The notes: generated by a model from the letters alone, not told the origin. Shown: positions 1-8,906, counted from the first letter of the stretch. The stretch is 38,116 bases of DNA from Rhizobium leguminosarum (GCF_001652265.1 NZ_LWBS01000432.1:1-38116); one strand, 5' to 3'. Translations and numbers: made by a program.

Positions 1-164
1 GGCTTGCCGATGCCACCTGCGGCACGATCCGATTGAAGCTGTTGAAGATCGGCGCGCAGGTCCGCGTCTCAGTCCGCCGCATCAAGGTGGCGATGGCTTC
101 GGCCTGTCCCTATGCCGAGGAATTTGCTCTAGCTCACGCCCGAATATGCGCTGCGGCCCGATGA
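1..164 (+). CDS. Transposase, IS1380 family, C-terminal fragment (cut by window edge)
   Basis: Frame 3 (first full codon at 3) reads into a stop at 162-164 and gives about 53 residues. They include a GTIRLKLLKIGA segment and an RVSVRRIKVAMASACPY segment, which match the conserved C-terminal tail of IS1380-family DDE transposases, where a basic helix precedes the final alanine-rich stretch. The start is beyond the left edge, so whether the whole gene is intact is unknown. The product would cut and join the ends of the insertion sequence. Family assignment rests on recognition of the tail only. Confidence 0.65.
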   Translation, partial: LADATCGTIRLKLLKIGAQVRVSVRRIKVAMASACPYAEEFALAHARICAAAR

Positions 165-338
165 TGCCGCCGGACCTGAACCCACCCACCAACGAAAAAG
201 GATACATCACCGGCCCAGACAAAACGCCCCACATCGCGGCGACGGCCGCGCTCGTCTTCGCCGGCGAGCCCGGCCCCGACCGCCGCCAACAGCCCAACGT
301 CAACCAAAGCCACGGGCGCTGTGAGAGATGCGGGCTAG
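1..338 (+). mobile_element. Right-hand end of an IS1380-family insertion sequence
   Basis: The window opens inside an insertion sequence. The first 164 bases encode the C-terminus of a transposase. The following 170 bases carry no convincing gene and end near a GTGAGAGATGCGGGCTAG stretch (321-338), which I take, tentatively, as the right terminal inverted repeat because IS1380 elements have ends of this type and their transposase gene stops before the right end. The left end and most of the transposase lie outside the window, so the exact border and any target duplication cannot be checked. The element directly precedes the type I secretion operon, consistent with an accessory island edge. 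Confidence 0.55.
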
Positions 339-417
339 TACCTTCCGACTGAGTATGGACCAGCGCTCTCGATCGGCGAAAAAATAGTCGTCATTGAGCG
401 CCTTAAAATCAATGCGC

Positions 418-501
418 AAGGAGGTAGACGAGGGCGGGTGCAGTTCGGCATCGGGGCCTGGATTTCCTCCTCTCAATGCGTTGAAACCGAGGAGAAACTC
501 C
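418..501 (+). promoter_or_regulatory. Leader of the type I secretion operon with competing pairings
   Basis: The 5' leader contains three complementary pieces: a strong Shine-Dalgarno-like AAGGAGGT (418-425), a pyrimidine tract TTTCCTCCTCTC (463-474), and the real ribosome site GAGGAG (489-494) before the ATG at 502. The middle tract can pair with either flank (6 bp each), so the leader could hide or expose the ribosome site. A short GTG-initiated frame (438 onward) lies behind the first Shine-Dalgarno and overlaps the main gene out of frame. No clear -35/-10 pair was recognised upstream. The regulatory reading is inference. Confidence 0.35.
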
Positions 502-3500
502 ATGGCACTCGACATCACGACCCAGGACATCATCATCGACGAGACCACCGGTCTGACTGACGACGATATCAACCCTGCCACACCGCCGCACAACGCCAAT
601 ACCACGCTGCAATATTTGTTGGGTCTTGACGTTGCCGGCGGGCTGACCTCACCGGAGGTCGCCTACCAGAGCAATTTCGTCGTGGCCTCGGCGAGCGCCG
701 GGGAAACCATCACCTCGGTCGTTCTCACCCAGAACGCCTCCGGGACCCCGTTCTCCACCACGGTCGGCGTCAACAGCGGCATTCGCACGGTTGACGGCAA
801 TTATGTCTGGCTGTTCCAGGACCCGACACGTCCAAACGTGGTGATCGGCGTCATCGGTACCTCTAACCCGCTCACCGAGCCCGTTGAAACAGGGCCGCTC
901 GCCTTCTCGCTAGCGCTGATCGGCAGTGGCGCCACTGCGGACCTGTACACGGTCCAGTACGTGCCGTTGTTCCATCCGGATGCGACCAATGCGGACGACC
1001 GCATCGATCTGACGAACAAGGTGTTCGCCTCGGTCAGCGGAACCTCGGTGGTCAATTTCAGCCAGCTTGGCGACGCCCCGTCCGGACATAACAACTGGTA
1101 TATTCTCGACGCCGATGCAGCGAGCCCCCAGAAGATCCTCGTCACTGCTCACGACAATGGCGTGCAGGCGGAAGTCAACGTCAGCACCCAAGGCCTGGGT
1201 GTCGCATCGCAAGACGTGCGCTTCGGACGCGAGCTCCAGATCGACCTGATCACCGGAGGCACCCAGAGCGCCGGCAAGAACTTTACCAACACGCCAACCG
1301 CGCCCGACTACGGCGTGCACCTCGAGAACGTCTCCACCGCCGGCTTCTCGATCTCGCAGTCGACGCCGACCAGCACCGTCGCCGACATCGAGATCCACGC
1401 CTATAATAATAACGACAACGTAGAAGGCGCTGCCTTCCCCACTGACGACAACGATGCCGAGATCAACATCACCGGCGTGACGTTCAAGCTGAACGGTGTG
1501 ACAAAAACAGCCGCGGAGCTCGGCATCACGGTCAATCTCGCCGGCACCGGATTGATCCTCGGGAAAGTCGGCGAGGGCGTGACGATCGACTTCACGACCG
1601 CAGGCGGAGCTGGCGGAACCTTCGATCGCTTTACCATCAAGAATATCGACACTGAGAAAGACTTTTTCGATGTCAAAGAGGTGCATTATGGTGGCGAGGT
1701 CGGCAACGCTCACAATGAAGAGGTTGGCTCCTTCATCAACTTCGACGACGACGGGCCGACGATCGCGGTAACTGGCAGCCCGCCGCAACTGACGGTCGAC
1801 GAGACCAACCTGACCACCAATGCCAGCGGCGACTTCGCGACCTCCTTCACCGCGAATGCGGGGGCCGATGGCGGCGCCATCACCTATGCGCTCGGCATCA
1901 GCCAGATCACCAATGTCAGCGGCCTCACCGACACCGCAACCGGCCAGTCCGTGCTGCTCTTCCTGGAAGGCGGCAGTGTCGTTGGCCGCGCCGGAGCCGG
2001 CGGCCCGGTCGTCTTCACCGTCAGCGTCACCGCTGCCGGCCTCGTCAGCCTCGACCAGGCGCGGGCCGTGGTCCATGCCGATGCCAGCGACCCGGACGAC
2101 AGCATCACTCTGGCCGCCGCCGACCTCGTCACCCTGACCGCGACCATCACCGACGGCGACGGCGATCACGCCGCAGCCACCCACAATATCGGCCAGAACC
2201 TCAACTTCGAGGATGACAAGCCGATAATCGGGGTAAAAGGCGGCCCGTTTCCACTGACGGTCGACGAGACCGACCTGACGACCAATGTCAGCGCCCTCGG
2301 GGCCGCCTTCGTCGCCTTCCCCGGGGCCGATGGCGTCGGCAACGGAATCACCTATGCGCTCGGCATCAACCCGAACAACAATGTCAGCGGTCTTACCGAT
2401 ACCGAAACCGGCCAGTCCGTCCTGCTCTTCCTGGAAGGCGGCAGCGTGGTCGGCCGCGCCGGAGCTGGCGGTCCGGTCGTCTTCACCGTCAGCGTCAGCG
2501 CTGCCGGCGTCATCACCCTCGACCAGGCAAGGGCGGTCGTCCATGCCGATGCCAACGAACCGGACGACATCACCACCCTGGCGGCCTCCGACATCACCCT
2601 GACCGCAACAATCACCGATGGCGACGGCGATCAGGCAACCTCCACCCGCTATATCGGCCAGAGCCTCTACTTCAAGGATGACGGGCCGACGATTACAGTG
2701 CCGTTTGACGGCAACCCCGCTCTCACAGGCATCCAGCACGAATCGCTGGCCAACACGGTCAACGCATCGGCCGCCGGAGTTTTCGGCTACAATATCGGCG
2801 CGGATGTTCACCCGGCCGCGTACTACACGGGCGGCGGTTCCGACTTCGTCGACCAGGATGGCGGGACGGCCGGTGTCCAGATCGGACTGACCGGCACGAT
2901 TACCGGTGGCGGCGGCGGCAATCTCGTCACCTCGAATGTGACGCTGGCGTCGGAGAGCCTCACCTCGGCGACGTTCAACTTCACCTTCACCTATGACAAG
3001 GATCCCGCAGCCGGCGTCCAGGCGGGCACGGCGGGCGGCACCCTCGTCTTCGACAAGGCCGCCGACACCTATACCGTCAACCTGACCGACCCGCTGGAAG
3101 GCTTCAGCTTCGACGTTCTCAACACCAGTCAGCTCTTGTCCAAGGAGCCCACGGGCAATACCGGCCATCCGCAGATCGTGGTGGAGCGGCTGCAGGCGGA
3201 TGATCCGAACACATCAACCGACGAAGACTTTTACGTGCAATTCACCGGCAACCAGATCACCAAGGCCAGCCCTTTTGGCCTGACGAGCAATGGCGAAGGC
3301 CCGTCCGGTGACATCACCTTCACCCCCGGCATCAGTCACGACATGGTGAGCAACAATAACGAGAAGTGGGTGTCTGCGACGCAGGGCACCAACGGTGTTG
3401 CCGGCGACACCATCCAGAAAGACGAACTGCTGACCCTGCGGTTTTTCAACAGCAATGTCGGCATCACCACCGAGGCCCTGACCCCGACGGCGACCGCCGG

Positions 3501-4047
3501 CGCAATGGCCATCAAGTTCGACGGCATCGGCAACAGCGAGGACCTGATGCTGATCCTCGACCTGATCGACAAGAACGGCGCCGACAACATCGCCGGCAAC
3601 GCGGACGACAACACGACGATCACCCGGGCCATGTATGTGTCGAACGCCGACATCTACAAGACAGGCCAGGTTCCGCCCGCCTACAGCAGCGAGTTCACGC
3701 TCGACAAAAATGACGGGCTCGTGATCGTCGAGCAGAACGACTATAACGCCGGCGGCGAAGACTACGTGCTGCAGGGTGTTCAGATCATGCAGTCGGGCAA
3801 CGGGATCACCGGCAACAATACGGCGATCGACCTCATCAGGGCGACCGGCGCCAATGGCGGCAGCAATGCGACGTCAAGTCTGGTGAACTTCGACGCCACC
3901 GATAATGACGTGCTGAAGATCGCCGACATCGGCTTCACCTCGACCGTGACCGAGACGCCGAACGCCAACCTCGACTTCGCCTTCCAGGTAGTGGACGCCG
4001 ACGGCGATCAGACAGCGATGCAGCACATCCTTGTTGACGTCGCCTGA
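502..4047 (+). CDS. Large repeat-containing type I secreted protein (DUF5801 / T1SS-143-like)
   Basis: This is an 1181-residue, acidic, apparently cysteine-free protein with no N-terminal signal peptide, features usual for proteins exported by type I secretion through a C-terminal signal. The ATG at 502 is chosen because GAGGAG lies 7 bases before it; the frame stays open upstream to a TTG at 394 without a ribosome site. Residues 414-568 and 569-723 are two tandem 155-residue modules, each opening with F-D/E-D-D and closing near TDGDGD; a third divergent module begins at residue 724 with FKDDGPTI. The C-terminus contains DADGD and ends in the hydrophobic ILVDVA. No classical GGxGxD nonapeptide array was seen. 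The modules resemble DUF5801 repeats of RTX-like adhesins. The two downstream genes supply an exporter and adaptor, so this is the likely cargo. Role inferred: surface adhesion, biofilm or host contact; it shows no recognisable enzyme domain. Confidence 0.85.
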   Translation: MALDITTQDIIIDETTGLTDDDINPATPPHNANTTLQYLLGLDVAGGLTSPEVAYQSNFVVASASAGETITSVVLTQNASGTPFSTTVGVNSGIRTVDGNYVWLFQDPTRPNVVIGVIGTSNPLTEPVETGPLAFSLALIGSGATADLYTVQYVPLFHPDATNADDRIDLTNKVFASVSGTSVVNFSQLGDAPSGHNNWYILDADAASPQKILVTAHDNGVQAEVNVSTQGLGVASQDVRFGRELQIDLITGGTQSAGKNFTNTPTAPDYGVHLENVSTAGFSISQSTPTSTVADIEIHAYNNNDNVEGAAFPTDDNDAEINITGVTFKLNGVTKTAAELGITVNLAGTGLILGKVGEGVTIDFTTAGGAGGTFDRFTIKNIDTEKDFFDVKEVHYGGEVGNAHNEEVGSFINFDDDGPTIAVTGSPPQLTVDETNLTTNASGDFATSFTANAGADGGAITYALGISQITNVSGLTDTATGQSVLLFLEGGSVVGRAGAGGPVVFTVSVTAAGLVSLDQARAVVHADASDPDDSITLAAADLVTLTATITDGDGDHAAATHNIGQNLNFEDDKPIIGVKGGPFPLTVDETDLTTNVSALGAAFVAFPGADGVGNGITYALGINPNNNVSGLTDTETGQSVLLFLEGGSVVGRAGAGGPVVFTVSVSAAGVITLDQARAVVHADANEPDDITTLAASDITLTATITDGDGDQATSTRYIGQSLYFKDDGPTITVPFDGNPALTGIQHESLANTVNASAAGVFGYNIGADVHPAAYYTGGGSDFVDQDGGTAGVQIGLTGTITGGGGGNLVTSNVTLASESLTSATFNFTFTYDKDPAAGVQAGTAGGTLVFDKAADTYTVNLTDPLEGFSFDVLNTSQLLSKEPTGNTGHPQIVVERLQADDPNTSTDEDFYVQFTGNQITKASPFGLTSNGEGPSGDITFTPGISHDMVSNNNEKWVSATQGTNGVAGDTIQKDELLTLRFFNSNVGITTEALTPTATAGAMAIKFDGIGNSEDLMLILDLIDKNGADNIAGNADDNTTITRAMYVSNADIYKTGQVPPAYSSEFTLDKNDGLVIVEQNDYNAGGEDYVLQGVQIMQSGNGITGNNTAIDLIRATGANGGSNATSSLVNFDATDNDVLKIADIGFTSTVTETPNANLDFAFQVVDADGDQTAMQHILVDVA
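1741..2670 (+). repeat. Two tandem 465-bp coding repeats inside the secreted protein
   Basis: Copy 1 is 1741-2205 and copy 2 is 2206-2670, each exactly 155 codons. The similarity is strongest in the middle: both encode the run TGQSVLLFLEGGSVVGRAG followed by GGPVVFTVSV, with only scattered third-position differences. Flanking parts are more diverged. The pattern suggests duplication followed by partial homogenisation, and makes copy-number change by recombination possible. Confidence 0.85.
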
Positions 4048-4060
4048 CACGTGACCAAAC

Positions 4061-4082
4061 GGGGGCAGCCGAGGCTGCCCCC
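4061..4082 (+). other. Strong hairpin between cargo gene and exporter gene
   Basis: GGGGGCAGCC (4061-4070) and GGCTGCCCCC (4073-4082) form a perfect 10-base inverted repeat with a 2-base centre, so the real loop is about 4 bases. It starts 13 bases after the cargo stop codon. There is no following T-run, so it is more likely an mRNA 3'-end stabiliser or partial terminator that keeps cargo mRNA above exporter mRNA than a full terminator. Confidence 0.6.
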
Positions 4083-4129
4083 GGACTGTCTTTGCATGCT
4101 GTGTAACCTCGTACACCAGAGACATAATA

Positions 4130-5854
4130 ATGCAAACAAACCAACAGCCCCCCGCTCTGCGGGTGGTGATGAAAGAGGCCAGACGCGCCATTCGGCCGAT
4201 GATCTGGTTCAGCGGTGGCATCAACGTGCTGATGCTGACCGGGGCGTTTTATATGCTCCAAGTCTACCACCGAGTATTGTCCAGCCACAGCTTGGAGACG
4301 TTGGTGATGCTGTCGCTGATGGCGGCAGCGGCGCTCGCGACAATGGCCGCGCTAGAGGTCGTGCGCGGGCGTCTTCTGGCAACCGTCGGATCGTGGATGA
4401 ACGCGCGGTTGGCGCCCGTGCTCCTGACCGCATCAGTCGAATATGCCGCCTCAGCGCCCGGCCAGGCCAGCGCCCGTCCGCTGCGCGACCTTGATCAAGT
4501 CCGGAATTTCTTCACCAGCCCGAGCATTTTCCCGATCCTTGACGCGCCTTGGGCTCCGCTGTTTTTCGGCGCCATATTCTTCATGCACCCTTGGCTGGGT
4601 TGGTTGGCGCTGTGCGGCGGGATCGTGCTGTTTGCGTTGGCGTTGCTCAACGAATACCTCACACGCAAGCCGTTGACCGAGGCCGCAAGCGCCCAGTCGC
4701 GGGCATATGTCCAGGCTGAGGCGGCGATCCGCAACGCCGAGGTCGTCCAGGCAATGGGCATGCTGAAGCCATTGCTGGTGGGCTGGAAGGCGCAGCAGGA
4801 CGAGGCAAACAGAGGACAAGTTCTTGCCGCCAACCGGGGCGGCGTCATCGCCGCCATGGCGCGTTGTCACCGGCTGGCCCTGCAAATGGCCATACTCGGC
4901 CTTGGGGCTTATCTCGTCCTTCGCAACGAAGCTTCCCCCGGGATCATGATCTCCGCCTCTATCCTGATGGGTCGCGCCTTGTCCCCGGTCGAGCAAGCGA
5001 TCGGCACATGGAAGGCGACGGTCGGAGCGCGTGCCGCTTACCGGCGTCTCGCCGCAGTCGCCGGGCAGCACCCGGAGGCCATATCGGTTCTGCCACTCCC
5101 ACGACCGAAAGGTAAGTTTGAGGCCGACAACCTTGTGCTTGCCCGACAGGGCGGCGAGCATATCCTGAAAGGGATCAACTTCCACCTCGAGGCGGGTGAA
5201 GCAATGGCGCTGATCGGCCCGAGCGCGGCCGGCAAGACGAGTCTGGCGCGAATACTGGCCGGTGCCTGGCGTCCATCCGGAGGGCGCGCGTTGCTTGATG
5301 GCATGGACGTTGCCCAATGGGCGGCGGAGGACCGTGGTCATTATGTCGGTTATTTGCCGCAGGACATCGAGCTCTTCGCCGGTACCGTCTCCGAAAACAT
5401 CTGCCGCTTCGCAAAGCTCAGCCCAGTGGTCTTCGACAAGGTGGTCAAGGCCGCACAGCTGGCGGGAGTTCACGAACTGATCAAAGGATTGCCGAAGGGT
5501 TACCTCACAGAGATCGGCGAATCCGGCGCGGTCCTGTCAGGCGGACAGCGCCAACGCATCGGGTTGGCGCGGGCACTCTACGGCGACCCCGCACTCATTA
5601 TCCTGGACGAGCCCAATTCCAACCTCGACCGCGAGGGTGAGGAGGCATTGATCGCCGCCCTCAGCAAGGTCAAGGCGACAGGCACGACTGTCATCCTGAT
5701 CGCGCACCGACCGAACATCATGGAGACGGTTGACAAGATATTGATCCTCAATCGGGGCCAACAGGACCTCTTCGGTCCACGCGACTATGTCTTCAATGAG
5801 CTCGCCGCGCGCGCCCGCAAGATTAGCCAGATGCCGACCATAGTGGCGAAATAA
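4130..5854 (+). CDS. Type I secretion ABC exporter, PrtD family (permease-ATPase fusion)
   Basis: A 574-residue half-transporter, close to the usual PrtD/HlyB-core length and without an N-terminal C39 peptidase-like domain. Membrane segments are visible near residues 23-43, 57-77, 140-180 and 247-275. The ATPase domain follows: Walker A GPSAAGKTS near residue 363, signature LSGGQRQR near 469, Walker B LIILDEP near 488-494 and the H-loop IAHRPN near 524. As a dimer in the inner membrane it would recognise the C-terminal signal of the cargo and drive export with ATP. It lies 82 bases after the cargo gene and 20 bases before the adaptor gene. The ribosome site is weak (AGAGAC), in keeping with lower expression than the cargo. 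It is similar in type to rhizobial PrsD, but the dedicated neighbouring cargo suggests a separate system. Confidence 0.92.
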   Translation: MQTNQQPPALRVVMKEARRAIRPMIWFSGGINVLMLTGAFYMLQVYHRVLSSHSLETLVMLSLMAAAALATMAALEVVRGRLLATVGSWMNARLAPVLLTASVEYAASAPGQASARPLRDLDQVRNFFTSPSIFPILDAPWAPLFFGAIFFMHPWLGWLALCGGIVLFALALLNEYLTRKPLTEAASAQSRAYVQAEAAIRNAEVVQAMGMLKPLLVGWKAQQDEANRGQVLAANRGGVIAAMARCHRLALQMAILGLGAYLVLRNEASPGIMISASILMGRALSPVEQAIGTWKATVGARAAYRRLAAVAGQHPEAISVLPLPRPKGKFEADNLVLARQGGEHILKGINFHLEAGEAMALIGPSAAGKTSLARILAGAWRPSGGRALLDGMDVAQWAAEDRGHYVGYLPQDIELFAGTVSENICRFAKLSPVVFDKVVKAAQLAGVHELIKGLPKGYLTEIGESGAVLSGGQRQRIGLARALYGDPALIILDEPNSNLDREGEEALIAALSKVKATGTTVILIAHRPNIMETVDKILILNRGQQDLFGPRDYVFNELAARARKISQMPTIVAK

Positions 5855-5874
5855 GCCAGGAAGAGAAAACAGAC

Positions 5875-7209
5875 ATGCCGGATATGAAGGTCGTTCCGCT
5901 ACCCGTTTCGCCACCCGACGCACCGGTCCCCCTGCGTCTCACCGGCGTGACGTTCACCGGCTTCGCGATCATGTTCCTGTTCTTCGGCATGGCGGGGGGC
6001 TGGGCGACGCTTGCACCATTGGATAGCGCCGCCGTGGCACCGGGCGTTATCAAGGTTGCCGGCGACCGCAAGCTCATCCAGCACCTCGAGGGCGGCATCA
6101 TTGCAGAGCTGCACGCCGCCAACGGTGATATCGTCAAGGCGGGCAAGGTTCTCATCCAACTCGACAACACACCGGCAAAGGCGAGGCTTGATCTGATCAA
6201 GAACCGGATAGCAACGCGTGAGTCGCTGGCCGCTCGGCTCAGGGCTGAGCGTGACGGCAAGGCCGAGATCGAGTTTGATCCGGCATTGCTCGCAAACCCC
6301 GCCAAAGCCGCAAAGGACGCGGTGGCCTCACAGCGTGACGTGTTCGCCGCGAAGCACGACAATTTGAAGGACGAGCGGGAAATTCTCAGCCAGCGCCGTC
6401 ACCAGACCGAGGAAGAGATAACGGGGCTGGAGGGGCTTATCGTCACCGAGGACAAGCAGATCGAAGCGCTGGAGGGCGAAACCAAAGACCTTGAAAGCCT
6501 GATCAAGCGTGGGCTGGTCACGCGCGAGCGGAACCTGATGCTCAGACGACAACAGCGGGAGATCGAGGGGGAGCGCGCCACCAACGTCGCGGCCATCGCT
6601 CGCGCCAAAAGCGCCATGGCCGAGATCGACATGCAGATCTTGAACCTCGGCACGGTGCGGCTCAACGAGGCCGTCGAGGAGTTGAGCAAGGTCGAGGCGG
6701 AGTTGTTCGACCTCAGACAGGAGGAGCGTTCCGCCAAAGACGTGCTTGCCCGTACCAATGTCGTCGCCCCCGTTGACGGTATCGTCATGGATTTGAAGGT
6801 CCACACAGCGGGCGGCGTCGTAAAACCCGGCGAGACACTGATGACCGTCGTGCCGCTCGGACAGCAACTCGTGGTCGAGGCTATGGTCAGGCCAGAGGAC
6901 GTCGAGACGATCGCCCCCGGACAGCTCGCGCGCGTCAGTTTCCCGGCCTTCGCCCGCTACAGCCTCCCGCCGCTCGACGGCGTCGTGGAGGTCGTGTCGG
7001 CTGACCGGATGACGGAGGAGCGCAGCGGTGCACCTTATTTCGCCGCGACCGTGGTGATCGACAAGAGCGAACTCGCCAAGCTGGAAGGCCGCAAGCTGAT
7101 GCCCGGCATGTCGAGCGAAACGATGATCCGGACGGGCGCTCGCACCGTGCTTTCTTATCTGGCTGAGCCGATCACGCAGAACTTCCGCCGAGCGATGCGG
7201 GAAAAATAG
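5875..7209 (+). CDS. Type I secretion membrane-fusion adaptor, HlyD / PrtE family
   Basis: A 444-residue periplasmic adaptor. A short cytoplasmic N-terminus is followed by one membrane helix (about 23-46), a lipoyl-like half with IQHLEGGII (68-76), a long charged coiled coil (about 90-285), the second lipoyl half with VVAPVDGIVMDLKVH, and a C-terminal beta-barrel region. This is the normal HlyD/PrtE domain order and length. It would link the ABC exporter to an outer-membrane TolC-type channel, which is not encoded in this window. AGGAAGAG lies about 14 bases upstream of the ATG. It is the last gene of the operon and runs toward prfC on the opposite strand. Confidence 0.92.
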   Translation: MPDMKVVPLPVSPPDAPVPLRLTGVTFTGFAIMFLFFGMAGGWATLAPLDSAAVAPGVIKVAGDRKLIQHLEGGIIAELHAANGDIVKAGKVLIQLDNTPAKARLDLIKNRIATRESLAARLRAERDGKAEIEFDPALLANPAKAAKDAVASQRDVFAAKHDNLKDEREILSQRRHQTEEEITGLEGLIVTEDKQIEALEGETKDLESLIKRGLVTRERNLMLRRQQREIEGERATNVAAIARAKSAMAEIDMQILNLGTVRLNEAVEELSKVEAELFDLRQEERSAKDVLARTNVVAPVDGIVMDLKVHTAGGVVKPGETLMTVVPLGQQLVVEAMVRPEDVETIAPGQLARVSFPAFARYSLPPLDGVVEVVSADRMTEERSGAPYFAATVVIDKSELAKLEGRKLMPGMSSETMIRTGARTVLSYLAEPITQNFRRAMREK

Positions 7210-7294
7210 CCGTAGGCAAGCGAGCTTCTCTTTATCTGGCCGGGCTTGCTGACACGCCAATATCAGCGCCGCCGCGACCGCCTCCCGTCAACCG

Positions 7295-7318
7295 ATCACG
7301 CCGCCTTGGCGGCGTGAT
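7295..7318. terminator. Inverted repeat at the convergent hlyD-like / prfC junction
   Basis: ATCACGCCGCC (7295-7305) and GGCGGCGTGAT (7308-7318) are perfect 11-base complements separated by TT. The hairpin covers the prfC stop codon and its last codons and lies about 85 bases past the adaptor gene. Neither side has a proper T-run (ATTCCTT on the plus side), so it may be only a weak bidirectional end signal or a 3' stabiliser. Confidence 0.4.
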
Positions 7319-8879
7319 ATTCCTTGATGGCGACCATCTTGATCGCCGGATGGCGCTCGGACTCGTAACGCAGCGAGAAACCGTCCTGGGCGAGGAAGAC
7401 GGGATCACCGTCGAGATCGCGGGCGATATCGCCGCGTTTGACGGTGAGGAATTTTTCCAAATCGGCCGGCTGATCGGCCGAGATCCAGCGGCAGACGGAG
7501 AAACGCGACATTTCGAAGGAGACCGGCAGGCCGTATTCGGCCATCAGCCGCTCCTTCAAGACGTCGAGCTGCAGGGCGCCGACGACGCCGACGATCGCCG
7601 GCGAGCCGTCTTCCGGCGAAAACAGCTGGACGACGCCTTCTTCGGCCATCTGCTGCAGGGCTTCCTTGAGCTTCTTCGCCTTCATCGCATCTTCCAGACG
7701 CACGCGGCGCAGGATCTCCGGCGAGAAGTTCGGCACACCCTGGAAGACCAGCGATTCGCCCTCGGTCAGCGTATCGCCGATCCGGAGCGTGCCGTGGTTG
7801 GGAATGCCGACGACGTCGCCGGCATAGGCGGTGTCGGCGAGCTGGCGCTGCGAGGCGAAGAAGAATTGCGGCGCCGTCAGGCCGAGCTGCTTGCCGGTGC
7901 GGGCGAGCCTTGCCTTCATGCCGCGCTCGAGCTTGCCGGAGCAGATGCGGGCAAAGGCGATTCGGTCGCGGTGGTTGGGGTCCATATTGGCCTGGATCTT
8001 GAAGACGAAGGCCGTCATCTTGTCGTCGGTCGCGTGCACGGTCCTGGTATCGGCGACCTGGTCACGCGGCGGCGGGGCAAAATCGCCGAGCGCGTTGATG
8101 AGATCGCGAACGCCGTAATTGCGCAGCGCCGAGCCGAAAAAGACCGGCGTCATATGGCCTTCCAGGAAGGCCTGGCGGTCGAACGGACGGCAGGCCTCGA
8201 TCGCCAGCTCGGTCTCCTCGACGAACACCTGGCGCTCGTTTTCCGGCAGCCTGCCGGCCACGCTTTGCGGGCCGTTGACCGGCGTTCCCTCGATTTCGGT
8301 ATCCGAACCGCGCACCGTGTTGGCGGCGATATTGTACGAGCCGCAGAAGGTCTTGGAGCGGCCGATCGGCCAGGTGATCGGCGCGGTATCCAGCGCCAGC
8401 TTCTCTTCCACCTCGTCGAGGATCTCGAAGGGATCGCGGCTTTCGCGGTCCATCTTGTTGATGAAGGTGATGATCGGGATATCGCGCATGCGGCAGACTT
8501 CGAAAAGCTTCAGCGTGCGTGGCTCGATGCCCTTGGCGGCATCGATGACCATGACGGCGGCGTCGACGGCGGTCAGCGTGCGATAGGTGTCGTCGGCAAA
8601 ATCCTCGTGACCCGGCGTGTCGAGGATGTTGAAAACATTATCGTTATATTCGAAGGTCATCACCGAGGTGACGACGGAGATGCCGCGTTCGCGCTCGATC
8701 TTCATCCAGTCGGAGCGCGTCTGCATGCGATCCTTCTTCGCCTTGACTTCGCCGGCAAGCTGAATGGCGCCGCCGAACAGCAGCAGCTTTTCGGTGAGCG
8801 TCGTCTTACCCGCGTCCGGGTGGGCGATAATAGCGAATGTGCGGCGGCGGGAGACCGCCTCGGCGAGACTTTCGGCCAT
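7296..8879 (-). CDS. prfC: Peptide chain release factor 3 (RF3)
   Basis: A 527-residue translational GTPase, the usual RF3 length. It removes RF1/RF2 from the ribosome after peptide release, using GTP, in the cytoplasm. Visible GTPase motifs are AHPDAGKTT (residues 19-27, P-loop), the effector segment RGISVVTS (65-72), DTPGHED (87-93) and NKMD (141-144). The central domain-2 barrel and the RF3 C-terminal domain follow in order. RF3 is told apart from EF-G and the tetracycline-resistance proteins by its length and its characteristic LLLFGGAIQLAGEVK segment. It diverges from dut across a 91-bp gap with a candidate promoter. Confidence 0.97.
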   Translation of the reverse strand: MAESLAEAVSRRRTFAIIAHPDAGKTTLTEKLLLFGGAIQLAGEVKAKKDRMQTRSDWMKIERERGISVVTSVMTFEYNDNVFNILDTPGHEDFADDTYRTLTAVDAAVMVIDAAKGIEPRTLKLFEVCRMRDIPIITFINKMDRESRDPFEILDEVEEKLALDTAPITWPIGRSKTFCGSYNIAANTVRGSDTEIEGTPVNGPQSVAGRLPENERQVFVEETELAIEACRPFDRQAFLEGHMTPVFFGSALRNYGVRDLINALGDFAPPPRDQVADTRTVHATDDKMTAFVFKIQANMDPNHRDRIAFARICSGKLERGMKARLARTGKQLGLTAPQFFFASQRQLADTAYAGDVVGIPNHGTLRIGDTLTEGESLVFQGVPNFSPEILRRVRLEDAMKAKKLKEALQQMAEEGVVQLFSPEDGSPAIVGVVGALQLDVLKERLMAEYGLPVSFEMSRFSVCRWISADQPADLEKFLTVKRGDIARDLDGDPVFLAQDGFSLRYESERHPAIKMVAIKEYHAAKAA

Positions 8880-8906
8880 GCTTGTGAATCCTGTGGAATT
8901 GCCGCG

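Noticed and set aside
910..3168. A 752-codon open frame on the minus strand opposite the secreted protein
   Set aside because: It mirrors the repeat structure and codon bias of the plus-strand gene, has no ribosome site or family motif, and its Asp/Gly/Val/Ala-rich content is typical of an antisense frame of a GC-rich gene.
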